Assembly: GCA_049300095.1 (NCBI GenBank)
Contig: JBAQYM010000207.1
Span: 1-20,711, forward strand
From: SbD1 sp049300095
Lineage (GTDB): Bacteria > Desulfobacterota > Syntrophobacteria > Syntrophobacterales > Syntrophobacteraceae
Length of the DNA: 20,711 nt
Reading direction: 5' to 3'
Shown here: positions 1-6,401 of the stretch, piece after piece
How the letters are laid out: each line of letters opens with the position of its first letter
Numbering within the stretch: the stretch's first letter is position 1
Notes under the pieces: generated by a model
Seen by the model: the letters and a program-made list of their open reading frames with translations, nothing else
What the model was told of the DNA's origin: nothing
Databases searched by the model: none
Program-made: the position numbers and the translations under genes

Positions 1-95
1 CCCCCTCCCCGCGATGGGAGGGGTTAGGGGAGGGTGTTGAATTTTCAAGTACTTACGACCCCCTCCCCCAGCCCCTCCCGCCAAGGGAGGGGAGA
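1..95. repeat. Pair of GC-rich intergenic hairpin repeats
   Basis: Two copies of the same hairpin, CCCCTCCC / GGGAGGGG, lie at 2-9/16-23 (loop 6) and 72-79/85-92 (loop 5). The sequence between them (TTAGGGGAGGG and CCCCCTCCCCCAG) is itself roughly complementary, so the whole block can fold as one larger inverted repeat. This looks like a chromosomal intergenic repeat family (REP-like). No gene is supported in 1-326; the open frames there are low-complexity readings of these repeats. Confidence 0.6.
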
Positions 96-236
96 CCTCC
101 GCCCTGTTTTGGCCACACCTGTCGCAAATTCTGCATTTGGGCAACAGCCCCTTCCAACCTGCCCAACGTCTCTGAGTCGCCCCATTGGCCTTAAAGTAAC
201 AGCATTGAGGCAGAGGACCCGACGCTCGCATGATGC

Positions 237-280
237 ATGCAAAAAGGCCCGCGCCGTTTCCGGCGTGGGCCTTTTTGCAT
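237..280. terminator. Strong bidirectional intrinsic terminator, probably the original amt terminator
   Basis: Arms ATGCAAAAAGGCCC (237-250) and GGGCCTTTTTGCAT (267-280) are perfectly complementary. The pairing continues inward through GCGCCG/CGGCGT with one G-T pair to a TTTC loop (257-260). The A and T runs make it work in both directions. If the element is removed and the two att cores are joined, this hairpin falls about 48 bp beyond the stop codon of the leftward amt gene (now ending at 15450). I infer that it is the native terminator of glnK-amt, separated from its operon by the insertion. Confidence 0.85.
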
Positions 281-326
281 TGCTAATCAATTTGCCGCCG
301 ATTTCAGGCGGGCAGGGGTTAGAAGG

Positions 327-342
327 GGTTAGAAGGTGTATC
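327..342. repeat. Left attachment core (16-bp direct repeat)
   Basis: GGTTAGAAGGTGTATC is identical to 15448-15463. On the opposite strand it encodes the last codons and stop of amt. The chromosomal side carries an extra tandem copy of GGGGTTAGAA (317-326), so the core is the second unit of a short tandem duplication. Confidence 0.85.
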
Positions 343-360
343 TAAAAGATGTCGGATTCC

Positions 361-459
361 GGTATAAATTGGTATGGGTGGGTAGGCTATCAAACCTTTT
401 GTGGGAGGGGGTTTGGAGGAAATTAAATAAAAAACTATACCTCGTTATACCTGGGTATA
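361..459. promoter_or_regulatory. Phased GGTATA-type boxes in the left att arm (candidate excisionase sites)
   Basis: GGTATA (361-366) and GGTATG (371-376) are direct repeats 10 bp apart. TATACC (436-441), TATACC (446-451) and GGTATA (454-459) form a second cluster, again with 10-bp phasing. They lie between the att core and the TTGACCAA arm boxes, where lambda-type systems place excisionase and IHF sites. The sites are visible in the sequence; their role is inferred. Confidence 0.45.
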
Positions 460-466
460 TTGTAAG

Positions 467-492
467 GCAACTCTTGACCAAGTATTGACCAA
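467..492. promoter_or_regulatory. Left integrase arm-type sites (2 x TTGACCAA)
   Basis: TTGACCAA occurs at 474-481 and 485-492. The first lies in GCAACTCTTGACCAA (467-481), which recurs exactly at 15389-15403 beside the other att core, where TTGACCAA is again doubled. Paired octamers flanking both cores at unequal distance (about 130 bp here, about 35 bp on the right) match the P and P' arm layout of lambda-type tyrosine integrases. Confidence 0.7.
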
Positions 493-523
493 GTTCACAG
501 ATTTTCAGTGCGAATTTCCTTGC

Positions 524-551
524 TTTGATTAACCTTTTACGTTAATGATAC
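524..551 (+). promoter_or_regulatory. Probable higBA promoter and operator
   Basis: ATTAAC (528-533) and GTTAAT (541-546) form an inverted repeat with a 7-nt spacer. It overlaps a possible promoter with TTGATT as -35 and GATACT as -10 (16-nt spacer), about 20 bp before the toxin start codon. HigA-type antitoxins usually repress their own operon by binding such a palindrome. The promoter match is moderate. Confidence 0.4.
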
Positions 552-569
552 TGGCCAACGAGGCCGACA

Positions 570-905
570 ATGGATATCATATTCAAGAGCAAGAAGTTCG
601 CGAAAGAATGTAACCAGCAGGGACTTTTACTCCAGCGGTATGGGCCGCAACGAGGCAACCTGATCCGCAGAAGGCTTGATGACCTGAAGGCAGCGGTAAA
701 TCTACGGGATGTTGGCCGCATCTATCGACATTGCCATGAATTGAAGGGGAACAGAAAAGGACAGTTGTCGCTCGATTTGGACGGACCTTATAGACTCATC
801 TTCAAGGCGGCACATGACCCAATCCCGACCAAGGCAGATGGCGGCCTTGACTGGACTCGGGTAACCGCAATAGAAATTCTCGGCGTGGAGGACACCCATG
901 AGTAG
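570..905 (+). CDS. higB: HigB/RelE-family toxin
   Basis: This 111-aa protein is the size of RelE/HigB-superfamily toxins, which cleave mRNA on the ribosome. The central stretch HELKGNRKGQLSLDLDGPYR, followed by LIF and a later DWTRVTAIEIL segment, is typical of a HigB-like 'plasmid maintenance killer' subfamily. Basic residues are spread over the first half, as expected for an RNA-binding toxin. The toxin precedes the antitoxin, the usual higBA order, and the frames overlap by 8 bp (toxin stop at 903-905, antitoxin ATG at 898), which implies translational coupling. The ATG at 570 follows a weak purine-rich RBS (ACGAGG). The pair probably stabilises the element. Family assignment is confident; the catalytic residues were not individually confirmed. 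Confidence 0.85.
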   Translation: MDIIFKSKKFAKECNQQGLLLQRYGPQRGNLIRRRLDDLKAAVNLRDVGRIYRHCHELKGNRKGQLSLDLDGPYRLIFKAAHDPIPTKADGGLDWTRVTAIEILGVEDTHE

Positions 906-1992
906 AGCAACCCTGAACCAATATGCTCCCGACTACGTTTCCCCTCCCGGAGAGACCCTGAGCGAAATCCTTGAAGATCGCGGAATGTCTCAAGCTGACT
1001 TGGCAGATCGGACTGGGAGGGCAAAAAAAACAATCAATGAGATCATCAAGGGGAAAGCTCCCATCACACCGAAAATCGCCCTGGAACTGGAGAACGTCTT
1101 GGGTGTCCCCGCTGGGTTCTGGAACAGTCGAGAGAGCCAATACCGGGAATATCTTGCGAGGAAGGATGAGCAAGAAAGGCTCGAGAAACACCTAAAATGG
1201 CTCGATCTGATCCCGGTTCGCGCCATGGTCAAACTAGGCTGGATTAAGGAATTTAAAGATAAAATCCAGCAACTCAGAGAGGTCCTGAAGTTCTTTCAGA
1301 TAAGTTCCCCCGATCAATGGGACCGGTACGTTAAGGCTTACACTGGTCAGGTCGTATTCCGGAAGTCCAAAGCTTACGAGAGTGACTTACCCGCAGTGAT
1401 TGCTTGGCTCCGGAGAGGGGAAATTAACGCAAGAGAACTCCACTGTACAGCATACGATCAGGCTAAATTCAAAAAAGCGCTCAGCACGATCCGGGGGCTT
1501 ACAGCCGAATCTCCGGATGTATTCCATCCCAAGATGGTGGAGTTGGCCGCTGCGGCCGGCGTTGCCGTGGTTCTTGTCCCGGAGTTACCGAAAATTCGAA
1601 TCAGCGCCGCAACACGATGGTTGTCTCCTCAGAAAGCAATGATCCAACTCAGCCTCTTATATAAGCGAAATGATCAGTTTTGGTTCTCTTTCTTCCACGA
1701 GGCCGCACACATCCTTTTGCATGGCAAGCGAGATATTTTCATCAATAATCAAGAGGACAGCCAAGACGTAAAAGAAAACGAGGCGAATTCTTTCGCGGCC
1801 AACTTCCTCATACCGGCTCTATCTTACCGAGCCCTGATCAAGGACGGAGCACCCTCACGGGAAACGGTTTCGCGCTTTGCTTCTGAACTTGGCATCGCTC
1901 CGGGTATCGTTGTGGGCCGCCTTCAACGCGAGCAGATCATCCCATACAGTTTCTACCATGATCAATTCATGCGTTTGGACTGGGCGAGTTAA
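898..1992 (+). CDS. higA: HigA-type antitoxin fused to an ImmA/IrrE metallopeptidase domain
   Basis: This 364-aa protein has two parts. Residues about 15-80 form a Cro/CI-type helix-turn-helix of the HigA kind (PGETLSEILEDRGMSQADLA, then TGRAKKTINEIIKGK and the VLGVPAGFWNSRES segment). The C-terminal half carries an ImmA/IrrE zinc-peptidase signature: HEAAH at residues 267-271, with the third zinc ligand probably Glu295 in NEANSFAANFLIP. Classical HigA antitoxins are about 100 aa, so this is the long fused form seen in some phages and mobile elements. It should neutralise the upstream toxin and repress the operon; the protease might cleave itself or a repressor on stress, as ImmA does. It overlaps higB by 8 bp. 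Family assignment is strong; the protease substrate is unknown. Confidence 0.88.
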   Translation: MSRATLNQYAPDYVSPPGETLSEILEDRGMSQADLADRTGRAKKTINEIIKGKAPITPKIALELENVLGVPAGFWNSRESQYREYLARKDEQERLEKHLKWLDLIPVRAMVKLGWIKEFKDKIQQLREVLKFFQISSPDQWDRYVKAYTGQVVFRKSKAYESDLPAVIAWLRRGEINARELHCTAYDQAKFKKALSTIRGLTAESPDVFHPKMVELAAAAGVAVVLVPELPKIRISAATRWLSPQKAMIQLSLLYKRNDQFWFSFFHEAAHILLHGKRDIFINNQEDSQDVKENEANSFAANFLIPALSYRALIKDGAPSRETVSRFASELGIAPGIVVGRLQREQIIPYSFYHDQFMRLDWAS

Positions 1993-2091
1993 CCGATTTT
2001 GCAGAGCTTGAGGGGATAGTCCGGCCAGGCGACAAGGGTGCTTCCCGGGCACCCTTCCCCCAAGATCTTCCGGGACGCTGCGGGAGCGGAT

Positions 2092-2739
2092 ATGGACCAG
2101 AAATTGGTATGGAAAAGGAAAGGTGTACCCGAATCCTGGGGCTCCGAGCCGGTTCTTGTTTCACAGAAAGACATCAAGAGGCGTCAAAAGGCCTGCGGAA
2201 TACCCGCAAAGTTTGGAATCAATTTGTCGCCAAAACTTCAGGAGGCGTTCGAAAATGCCGTGCATTACTTTTGCGTAAAGAACGCTTCACAGAAACCTCC
2301 ATCCATCCCCGAGCTAAGGGGCCTGATGGAAAATCTCAAAAACAGTGCCGAAGCTTTTGCACGATCCCTTGAGGATATAGAGGCTACCGAAATTTTGTCA
2401 CTTATTAACGGCGATCCGGCACAAATATCTAGAATTTATGAGCATATCGACATTGCCAATTTCTGGCGGAAGGCAGCCGCCGAGTCCCTTCCTAAATCCA
2501 GCACTGGACCAAAATCAAATACTACTCTTTCGAGTTTTATTCTGGAGATCGCAGATATTTTTGAGCAGGCAACCGGCAAGGTCGCCAGTCCTGGCTATTT
2601 CGATAAGGAGGCGAACGAAGTTAGAGGCGACTTTGCTGTTTTTCTTGCTGCCCTTCTCGATCTAATAGAGATTGGAATATATCATAGCGGCCGCTCGCTT
2701 GTTGAAACCATCCTCCCGCAAACAATACAAAAAAGATAA
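2092..2739 (+). CDS. Hypothetical protein, possible third gene of the higBA operon
   Basis: A 215-aa soluble protein beginning MDQKLVWKRKG. I chose the ATG at 2092, preceded by GGGAGCGGA, over a GTG at 2038 that would add 18 poorly conserved-looking residues. The sequence is mainly alpha-helical with no membrane segments. Basic residues near the start (SQKDIKRRQKACGI) are followed by a helical body with acidic patches and a hydrophobic C-terminal helix (FAVFLAALLDLIEIGIYHSG). I recognise no domain. It follows the antitoxin by about 100 bp in the same direction, so it may be co-transcribed with it as cargo. Codon use and composition look like a real gene. Confidence 0.65.
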   Translation: MDQKLVWKRKGVPESWGSEPVLVSQKDIKRRQKACGIPAKFGINLSPKLQEAFENAVHYFCVKNASQKPPSIPELRGLMENLKNSAEAFARSLEDIEATEILSLINGDPAQISRIYEHIDIANFWRKAAAESLPKSSTGPKSNTTLSSFILEIADIFEQATGKVASPGYFDKEANEVRGDFAVFLAALLDLIEIGIYHSGRSLVETILPQTIQKR

Positions 2740-2752
2740 ACCCACACCACTC

Positions 2753-2876
2753 GATAGCCCTCCCGAAATTTACCCGTGAATTCACTCGTGTTTTCGAAGA
2801 AACATTCGGGTTTTGCCTGCCCCCTGGTCGTGAGTATCCTCCAGTCGTATCAAACATTCCACTTTGGAGGGCTATC
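2753..2876 (+). promoter_or_regulatory. Leader with an inverted repeat that can cover the next gene's RBS
   Basis: GATAGCCCTCC (2753-2763) is the exact complement of GGAGGGCTATC (2866-2876). The latter contains the GGAGG ribosome binding site and runs up to the ATG at 2877. Between them lie CCCGAA/TTCGGG arms (2762-2767 and 2805-2810) followed by TTTT, which could act as a weak terminator, and the palindrome GTGAATTCAC (2776-2785). A transcript reading in from the left could therefore fold and hide the RBS. The pairing is visible; a regulatory effect is inference. Confidence 0.4.
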
Positions 2877-3119
2877 ATGAAACACGTTGATTATCGGGTC
2901 CCGCTCGTCCACAAGATTGCCGCGTCTGGATGGTCGATTGAGGAATTGAGCGGCCTCACCCGAATCCCGGAGACGAGCATTTATCGGATTTTGCGCGGGG
3001 AGGAGAATCTTGGTGGGGAAGCCTTGCAACGGCTGGCGGTTCTTCTCAACTGTGCAGCCCACGAACTGATCCCGCCTGGAGGGGAGACCGCCGCCAATGG
3101 CCGCGCCGAAGTTTGCTAA
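2877..3119 (+). CDS. Small Cro/CI-type helix-turn-helix protein
   Basis: This 80-aa protein has a single XRE-like fold: helices around VPLVHKIAASGWSIEELSGL, then TRIPETSIYRILRGEENLGGEALQRLAVLLNC. 'TSIYRILRGEENLGGEALQRLAVLL' has the spacing of the recognition helix and the following helices in Cro/CI proteins. The ATG at 2877 has a very good RBS (GGAGG, 6-nt spacing). Its 3' end overlaps the next HTH gene by 23 bp in another frame, indicating a two-gene unit ahead of the replication genes. It may be an early-gene regulator; a separate repressor sits at 12338-12547. Confidence 0.75.
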   Translation: MKHVDYRVPLVHKIAASGWSIEELSGLTRIPETSIYRILRGEENLGGEALQRLAVLLNCAAHELIPPGGETAANGRAEVC

Positions 3120-3363
3120 GGTTGAGATCAGGCCCCTCCTCCTCAACTATGGAGATGCGGCGGCCGCCCTCGGGATGGCCACGCAGACCCTGCGAAACGG
3201 GATATCCACAGGCCGGTTTCCTGGGCTGAAGCCGGTCTACCTGGGGAATCGGCCCCTTTTTCGCCTGACAGACCTGGAGAAGTTCGCCGCCAGCTTGCCG
3301 ACAGAGCCGATCCCGGGCGAGAACGGAGCCACCGAGGGGAAACCGGGGCGATCTCGCAAGTAA
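3097..3363 (+). CDS. Excisionase-like or MerR-type winged-helix DNA-binding protein
   Basis: An 88-aa protein of the AlpA/excisionase type. The region LLNYGDAAAALGMATQTLRN followed by GISTGRFPGLKPVYLGNRPLFRLTDLEKFAASL matches the usual layout of helix, 'A..LG.s..TL...i..G..P', wing, then 'f...dle.f'. The start at 3097 has an upstream GGAGGGGAG, and the frame overlaps the previous HTH gene by 23 bp. In integrative elements such proteins direct excision by bending DNA near attL/attR, and phased boxes at 361-459 are candidate targets. Its position beside the replication genes also allows a purely regulatory role. HTH class is likely; excisionase function is inferred. Confidence 0.65.
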   Translation: MAAPKFAKVEIRPLLLNYGDAAAALGMATQTLRNGISTGRFPGLKPVYLGNRPLFRLTDLEKFAASLPTEPIPGENGATEGKPGRSRK

Positions 3364-3386
3364 AACTCAAGAAGACCGCCGTGAGG

Positions 3387-3409
3387 CAGGCCAGGAGTGT
3401 CAGATGGTT
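3387..3409 (+). repeat. 23-bp direct repeat, copy 1
   Basis: The 23 bases here (starting CAGGCCAGGAGTGTCAGATG) are identical to 3717-3739 inside the replication gene, 330 bp downstream. Copy 1 supplies the AGGAG-type RBS and the ATG of the small gene at 3404. Copy 2 encodes part of the PGQECQMVF segment of the initiator. Confidence 0.8.
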
Positions 3410-3634
3410 GGGGTTTTAGTTGAATTCAATGAGATTACCGGAAGAGTTGTACAAATTCATGTCATCGCGGATACCGATCAGCAGCAGGCCACAGCCGAAT
3501 ATGGTTTTGCGAGGATTACGAACCCGCGAATCTGGCATTGGTTATGCCGCCTCGTTCGGATCGGGGGGAGGCCGGCCTGGTTGCAGTCGCCATTCGATAG
3601 GGAAAAGACCCGAGACCGCGGGGGCCGCAGCTAA
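3404..3634 (+). CDS. Small hypothetical protein upstream of the replication initiator
   Basis: A 76-aa reading frame. The first half (MVGVLVEFNEITGRVVQIHV and the DTDQQQATAEYGFARI that follows) reads like a real protein. The second half is rich in Trp, Arg and Gly and looks less natural. CCAGGAG lies 8 nt before the ATG, and the stop is only 3 bp before the initiator ATG at 3638. The RBS and start lie in a 23-bp sequence duplicated from the initiator, or the reverse, so the gene may have been created or altered by recombination. No family is recognised. A competing frame at 3420-3833 overlaps the initiator and is less convincing. Confidence 0.45.
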   Translation: MVGVLVEFNEITGRVVQIHVIADTDQQQATAEYGFARITNPRIWHWLCRLVRIGGRPAWLQSPFDREKTRDRGGRS

Positions 3635-3637
3635 AAA

Positions 3638-4609
3638 ATGGCCTCTCCGCAACTGGAATTGGGGTTCACGAGAATTGCCAACGAACTCCTCGAGGCCTTT
3701 GCTCGCATTCGCTTACCAGGCCAGGAGTGTCAGATGGTTTTTGCTGTTGCCCGGCTTACCTACGGTTTCAACAAGCGAGCGGCCGCTATTTCCTACGGAC
3801 ATCTGTCCCGCCTCACCGGAATTTCAAGGGTGAAGGTGATCCCGTTGATCAAAAATCTGCTTCGGAAAAAGGTCTTGGGTAGTACCAATAATGGGACTAG
3901 GAAACCTCTAACTATCTGGATCAACAAGGATTACGATGAATGGCTACATAGTCCCAAAAAAGGGACTAGTCCCATTATTAGGACTACAGCTAGTCCTAAT
4001 AATGGGTACGAAGATAGTCCCAATCTTGGGACCCCTTTAAAGAAAGAAAGACAAGGTAAAGAAAAGACCGTCCCGCGTTCGAAAAACTTGAACGGCGGGC
4101 CTTCTCCTCTCCCCCCGGAGCAAACCCAAGAACAGCTCCTCTACCGATACTCCGAACCTGAAAGAGAAATAATCGCCGAGGCCTTCAAGGCCTTAGGGAG
4201 CACAAGGAGGTCTGGAAAGCTAAGTCATGGGATCCGCCTTGCAGAGTTGAACTACTGGGCGCAGTTCGAGGTGTGGAAGGTTGTGGAAGCCATCAGGATC
4301 TACTTGGCCAAGGAGTATCATCTTGAGGGAAAGAAGGAGGAATACCTTCGCGGGATCATTCGGGATATGAAACCGCAAACCCGGAAAGGCAACGGAGCGC
4401 AGCCGGCGGCACAACCACAGGTCGACCGACTTGAGGACATGGAGCACCGTGTCAAGTTCAGTACCTTGCCGGAAGCAGAGCGGCGGAAATGGCGTGACGA
4501 GCTGTTGGGCAAATCGCCTGCGCACGGGAATTTTCCGGAAGGCGCCCTCAACGCGGCCGCGGCCGATTTCTGGCATGATTGTCAAACCGTCAAAGGGGCA
4601 AACGCATGA
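3638..4609 (+). CDS. Phage replication protein O-like initiator
   Basis: This 323-aa protein opens with the typical N-terminal domain of phage replication protein O: ASPQLELGFTRIANELLEAF, then RIRLPGQECQMVFAVARLTYGFNK, and a winged-helix segment AISYGHLSRLTGISRVKVIPLIKNLLRKKVL. In lambda this domain binds the origin iterons. Here five palindromic iterons lie inside the gene (3881-4033), encoding a linker of repeated Ser-Pro-x-x-Gly-type residues. The C-terminal part is helical and charged and may contact the helicase. The gene overlaps dnaB by 4 bp (ATGA at 4606-4609), placing initiator and helicase in one operon. The start at 3638 has only a weak RBS, so translation may depend on coupling to the upstream small gene. 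Confidence 0.85.
   Translation: MASPQLELGFTRIANELLEAFARIRLPGQECQMVFAVARLTYGFNKRAAAISYGHLSRLTGISRVKVIPLIKNLLRKKVLGSTNNGTRKPLTIWINKDYDEWLHSPKKGTSPIIRTTASPNNGYEDSPNLGTPLKKERQGKEKTVPRSKNLNGGPSPLPPEQTQEQLLYRYSEPEREIIAEAFKALGSTRRSGKLSHGIRLAELNYWAQFEVWKVVEAIRIYLAKEYHLEGKKEEYLRGIIRDMKPQTRKGNGAQPAAQPQVDRLEDMEHRVKFSTLPEAERRKWRDELLGKSPAHGNFPEGALNAAAADFWHDCQTVKGANA
3717..3739 (+). repeat. 23-bp direct repeat, copy 2 (inside the initiator gene)
   Basis: Exact copy of 3387-3409. Here the sequence is constrained because it encodes conserved initiator residues (RLPGQ..QM), so this is probably the ancestral copy and the upstream one the derivative. Confidence 0.8.
3881..4033. other. Probable replication origin: five palindromic iterons
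   Basis: Five 18-bp sites of the form AGTCCC-N6-GGGACT, with mostly AT spacers, lie at 3881-3898, 3950-3967, 3968-3985, 3992-4009 and 4016-4033. Site 2 is a perfect palindrome; the others differ by one to three bases. The last four are spaced 18, 24 and 24 bp apart. An A-rich stretch (about 4035-4068) follows on the right. This is the architecture of the lambdoid origin: iterons inside the O gene next to an AT-rich unwinding region. Codon constraint alone would not produce repeated palindromes. Confidence 0.82.
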
Positions 4610-5931
4610 ACGATCAGTTAATCCCGCCCAATGACGTTTGTGCCGAGCAGAGCCTTCTTGGCGGGATCCTGCTCGATAATTCCACATTACCCGAGGTGAT
4701 CGAGATTCTTCGAGGGGATGAATTTTACCGTCAGGCCCACCAGAAAATTTTCCAGGTGATCAGGGACCTTTTCAATCGCGGGACCCCCGTGGACATTGTA
4801 ACCGTTGGCGACGCTGCGGCTCGGGAAGGGATCGTGGAGGAAATCGGGGGCATCTCGTACCTGGCCGGTCTGGTGGATACCATGGGAAGCGGGGAAAACG
4901 CACCCGCCTACGCAACCATCATCGCCGAACTGCACCAGCTCCGCGCGCTGATGGTCGGCGCCCAGGGGATTGCCTCGAAATGCCTGTCGAGGCGGGGCGA
5001 AGCGGTACAATCGATTCTTGAGGAAAGCGAGTCGCTTATTTTTCGGATCACCGGACGGACCATGAAAGGCCGATTCTCATCGGCGGCCGAAGTTGTTCGT
5101 GAAACCCTTCCGATCATCGAGGACCTGGCGCGCGGTTCGAAGATAACCGGGGTCACCAGTGGCTACTATGACCTGGACAAGATGACCGGCGGCTTTCAAA
5201 AATCGGACCTCATCATCATCGCCGGCCGCCCGAGCATGGGGAAAAGCGCCCTTGCCCTGTGTATCGCCAGAAACGCGGCGGCAAAAGATGTGCCTGTCGG
5301 CTTCTTCTCACTCGAAATGTCAAAGAACCAATTGGGTTTTCGGCTGCTCTGCATGGAGGCGCGCGTCGATCTCCATGCGGCTGTGACGGGGCAGGCTTCA
5401 AAGGCTGACTACGCCAAACTCGTTTCCTTTATGCCCGCGATCGCGGAGCTTCCGATTCTCTTTGACGACACTCCATCGATCACCCCTTTGGAACTCAGGG
5501 CGAAAGCCCGCCGGATGATGGCGGACGCCGGCCTGTCCCTTCTAATCGTTGACTACTTGCAGTTGATGCGCGGGCCTTATGGGGAGCGTGAGCGCCGGGA
5601 ACAGGAGATATCGGAAATTTCGCGGTCTCTCAAAGGCCTGGCAAAAGAGCTCGATATTCCGGTAGTCGCCCTCTCCCAGCTAAACCGCAAGGTCGAGGAA
5701 CGGCAGGAAAAGCGGCCGCAGCTCTCGGACCTCCGTGAATCGGGGGCGATTGAACAGGACGCGGACGTGATAATGTTCATCTACCGAGACGAAGTTTACA
5801 ACCGTGATTCAAAGAATAGCGGGATAGGGGAAGTCATCATCGGCAAGCAGCGAAATGGGCCAATCGGTCATGTCGAGTTGGCCTACATCGGCAAATACAC
5901 GCGATTCGAGCCTTTATCCTTCCGGGCATAA
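4606..5931 (+). CDS. dnaB: Replicative DNA helicase DnaB (element-encoded)
   Basis: This 441-aa protein is the usual length of DnaB, the hexameric 5'-3' helicase that unwinds DNA ahead of the replisome. The N-terminal helical domain (PPNDVCAEQSLLGGILLDN onward, about residues 1-105) is present. The C-terminal RecA-like domain has Walker A GRPSMGKS (about 207-214), FFSLEMSKNQL, Walker B LLIVDYLQLM with Asp316, and the motif SDLRESGAIEQDADVIMFIYR. I chose the ATG at 4606, overlapping the initiator stop as ATGA and preceded by AAAGGGG, over an in-frame upstream ATG at 4579. Pairing with an O-like initiator and local iterons implies that the element loads its own helicase at its own origin. Confidence 0.95.
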   Translation: MNDQLIPPNDVCAEQSLLGGILLDNSTLPEVIEILRGDEFYRQAHQKIFQVIRDLFNRGTPVDIVTVGDAAAREGIVEEIGGISYLAGLVDTMGSGENAPAYATIIAELHQLRALMVGAQGIASKCLSRRGEAVQSILEESESLIFRITGRTMKGRFSSAAEVVRETLPIIEDLARGSKITGVTSGYYDLDKMTGGFQKSDLIIIAGRPSMGKSALALCIARNAAAKDVPVGFFSLEMSKNQLGFRLLCMEARVDLHAAVTGQASKADYAKLVSFMPAIAELPILFDDTPSITPLELRAKARRMMADAGLSLLIVDYLQLMRGPYGERERREQEISEISRSLKGLAKELDIPVVALSQLNRKVEERQEKRPQLSDLRESGAIEQDADVIMFIYRDEVYNRDSKNSGIGEVIIGKQRNGPIGHVELAYIGKYTRFEPLSFRA

Positions 5932-5976
5932 GGGTTGGGCAGAATCGAAAACCTCAACGAGAAGGGACCTGGTGAA

Positions 5977-6060
5977 ATGGCGGAAGTGGAAATGGACTTG
6001 GCGCTTTTTGCAGTGAAAACGGCGGATTTATGCGGGTTTTTGTATCGAAATTCGCCCTGA
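5977..6060 (+). CDS. Possible 27-aa small protein
   Basis: An ATG at 5977 opens a 27-codon frame (MAEVEMDLALFAVKTADLCG followed by FLYRNSP). An acceptable RBS, GAGAAGGGACC, lies upstream. It fills the gap between dnaB and the next gene, in the same direction. The first half is acidic and amphipathic, and no family is recognised. Short phage ORFs of this size are often real, but there is no further support. Confidence 0.35.
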   Translation: MAEVEMDLALFAVKTADLCGFLYRNSP

Positions 6061-6093
6061 GGCGTGGGCGGGCAAAGAATTATGGTGGGGGGC

Positions 6094-6303
6094 ATGGCTA
6101 AAAGGCTCAAAACGATAGCGGACGTCAGGCGATACCTCGCAAACCTCATAAACAGGCTTGAGGAGAGGAACGGCGAGGACCTTGACCCCAAGCTTGCCGG
6201 GCGCTTGGCGTACATCGCCAATATTCTGGTAGGGGCCATTAAAGACTCGGATATCGAGAACCGGATCAGCGCCATCGAGAGCCGGCTCAACTGCGAGGAA
6301 TGA
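6094..6303 (+). CDS. Small phage-type helical protein, often found near terminase genes
   Basis: A 69-aa protein starting MAKRLKTIADVRRYLANLIN and continuing with RLEERNGEDLDPKLAGRLAYIANILVGAIKDSDIENRISAIESRL. This pattern ('DVRRYLA.LINR...G.ldp..AgrLaYIa.iL...i...dlE.Ri..lE') is familiar from small phage and prophage proteins commonly placed just before the terminase. Their function is unknown to me. No terminase follows here. An alternative ATG at 6082 adds four residues; 6094 gives the typical N-terminus, though the purine-rich stretch is then very close. The C-terminus is probably a short coiled coil. Confidence 0.65.
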   Translation: MAKRLKTIADVRRYLANLINRLEERNGEDLDPKLAGRLAYIANILVGAIKDSDIENRISAIESRLNCEE

Positions 6304-6401
6304 TGAAATCGAGGCCGTGGGGCGCTCGGAGTGAATTTCGCCGGCGGGCCATGCGGCCGCAGACCCCCTGGACAAAAACCGGATGCGGAGAGGAAATGTA
6401 A

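Noticed and set aside
34..345. 103-codon frame in the left intergenic region
   Set aside because: Reads through hairpin repeats, the terminator and the att core; no RBS and no protein-like composition.
100..345. tRNA gene as attachment site
   Set aside because: No cloverleaf or conserved T-loop GTTCRA context; the att core is explained by the amt 3' end.
3420..3833. 137-codon frame overlapping the small gene and the initiator
   Set aside because: Overlaps the conserved initiator N-terminus in another frame; Ser/Pro/Arg-rich with no coherent fold.
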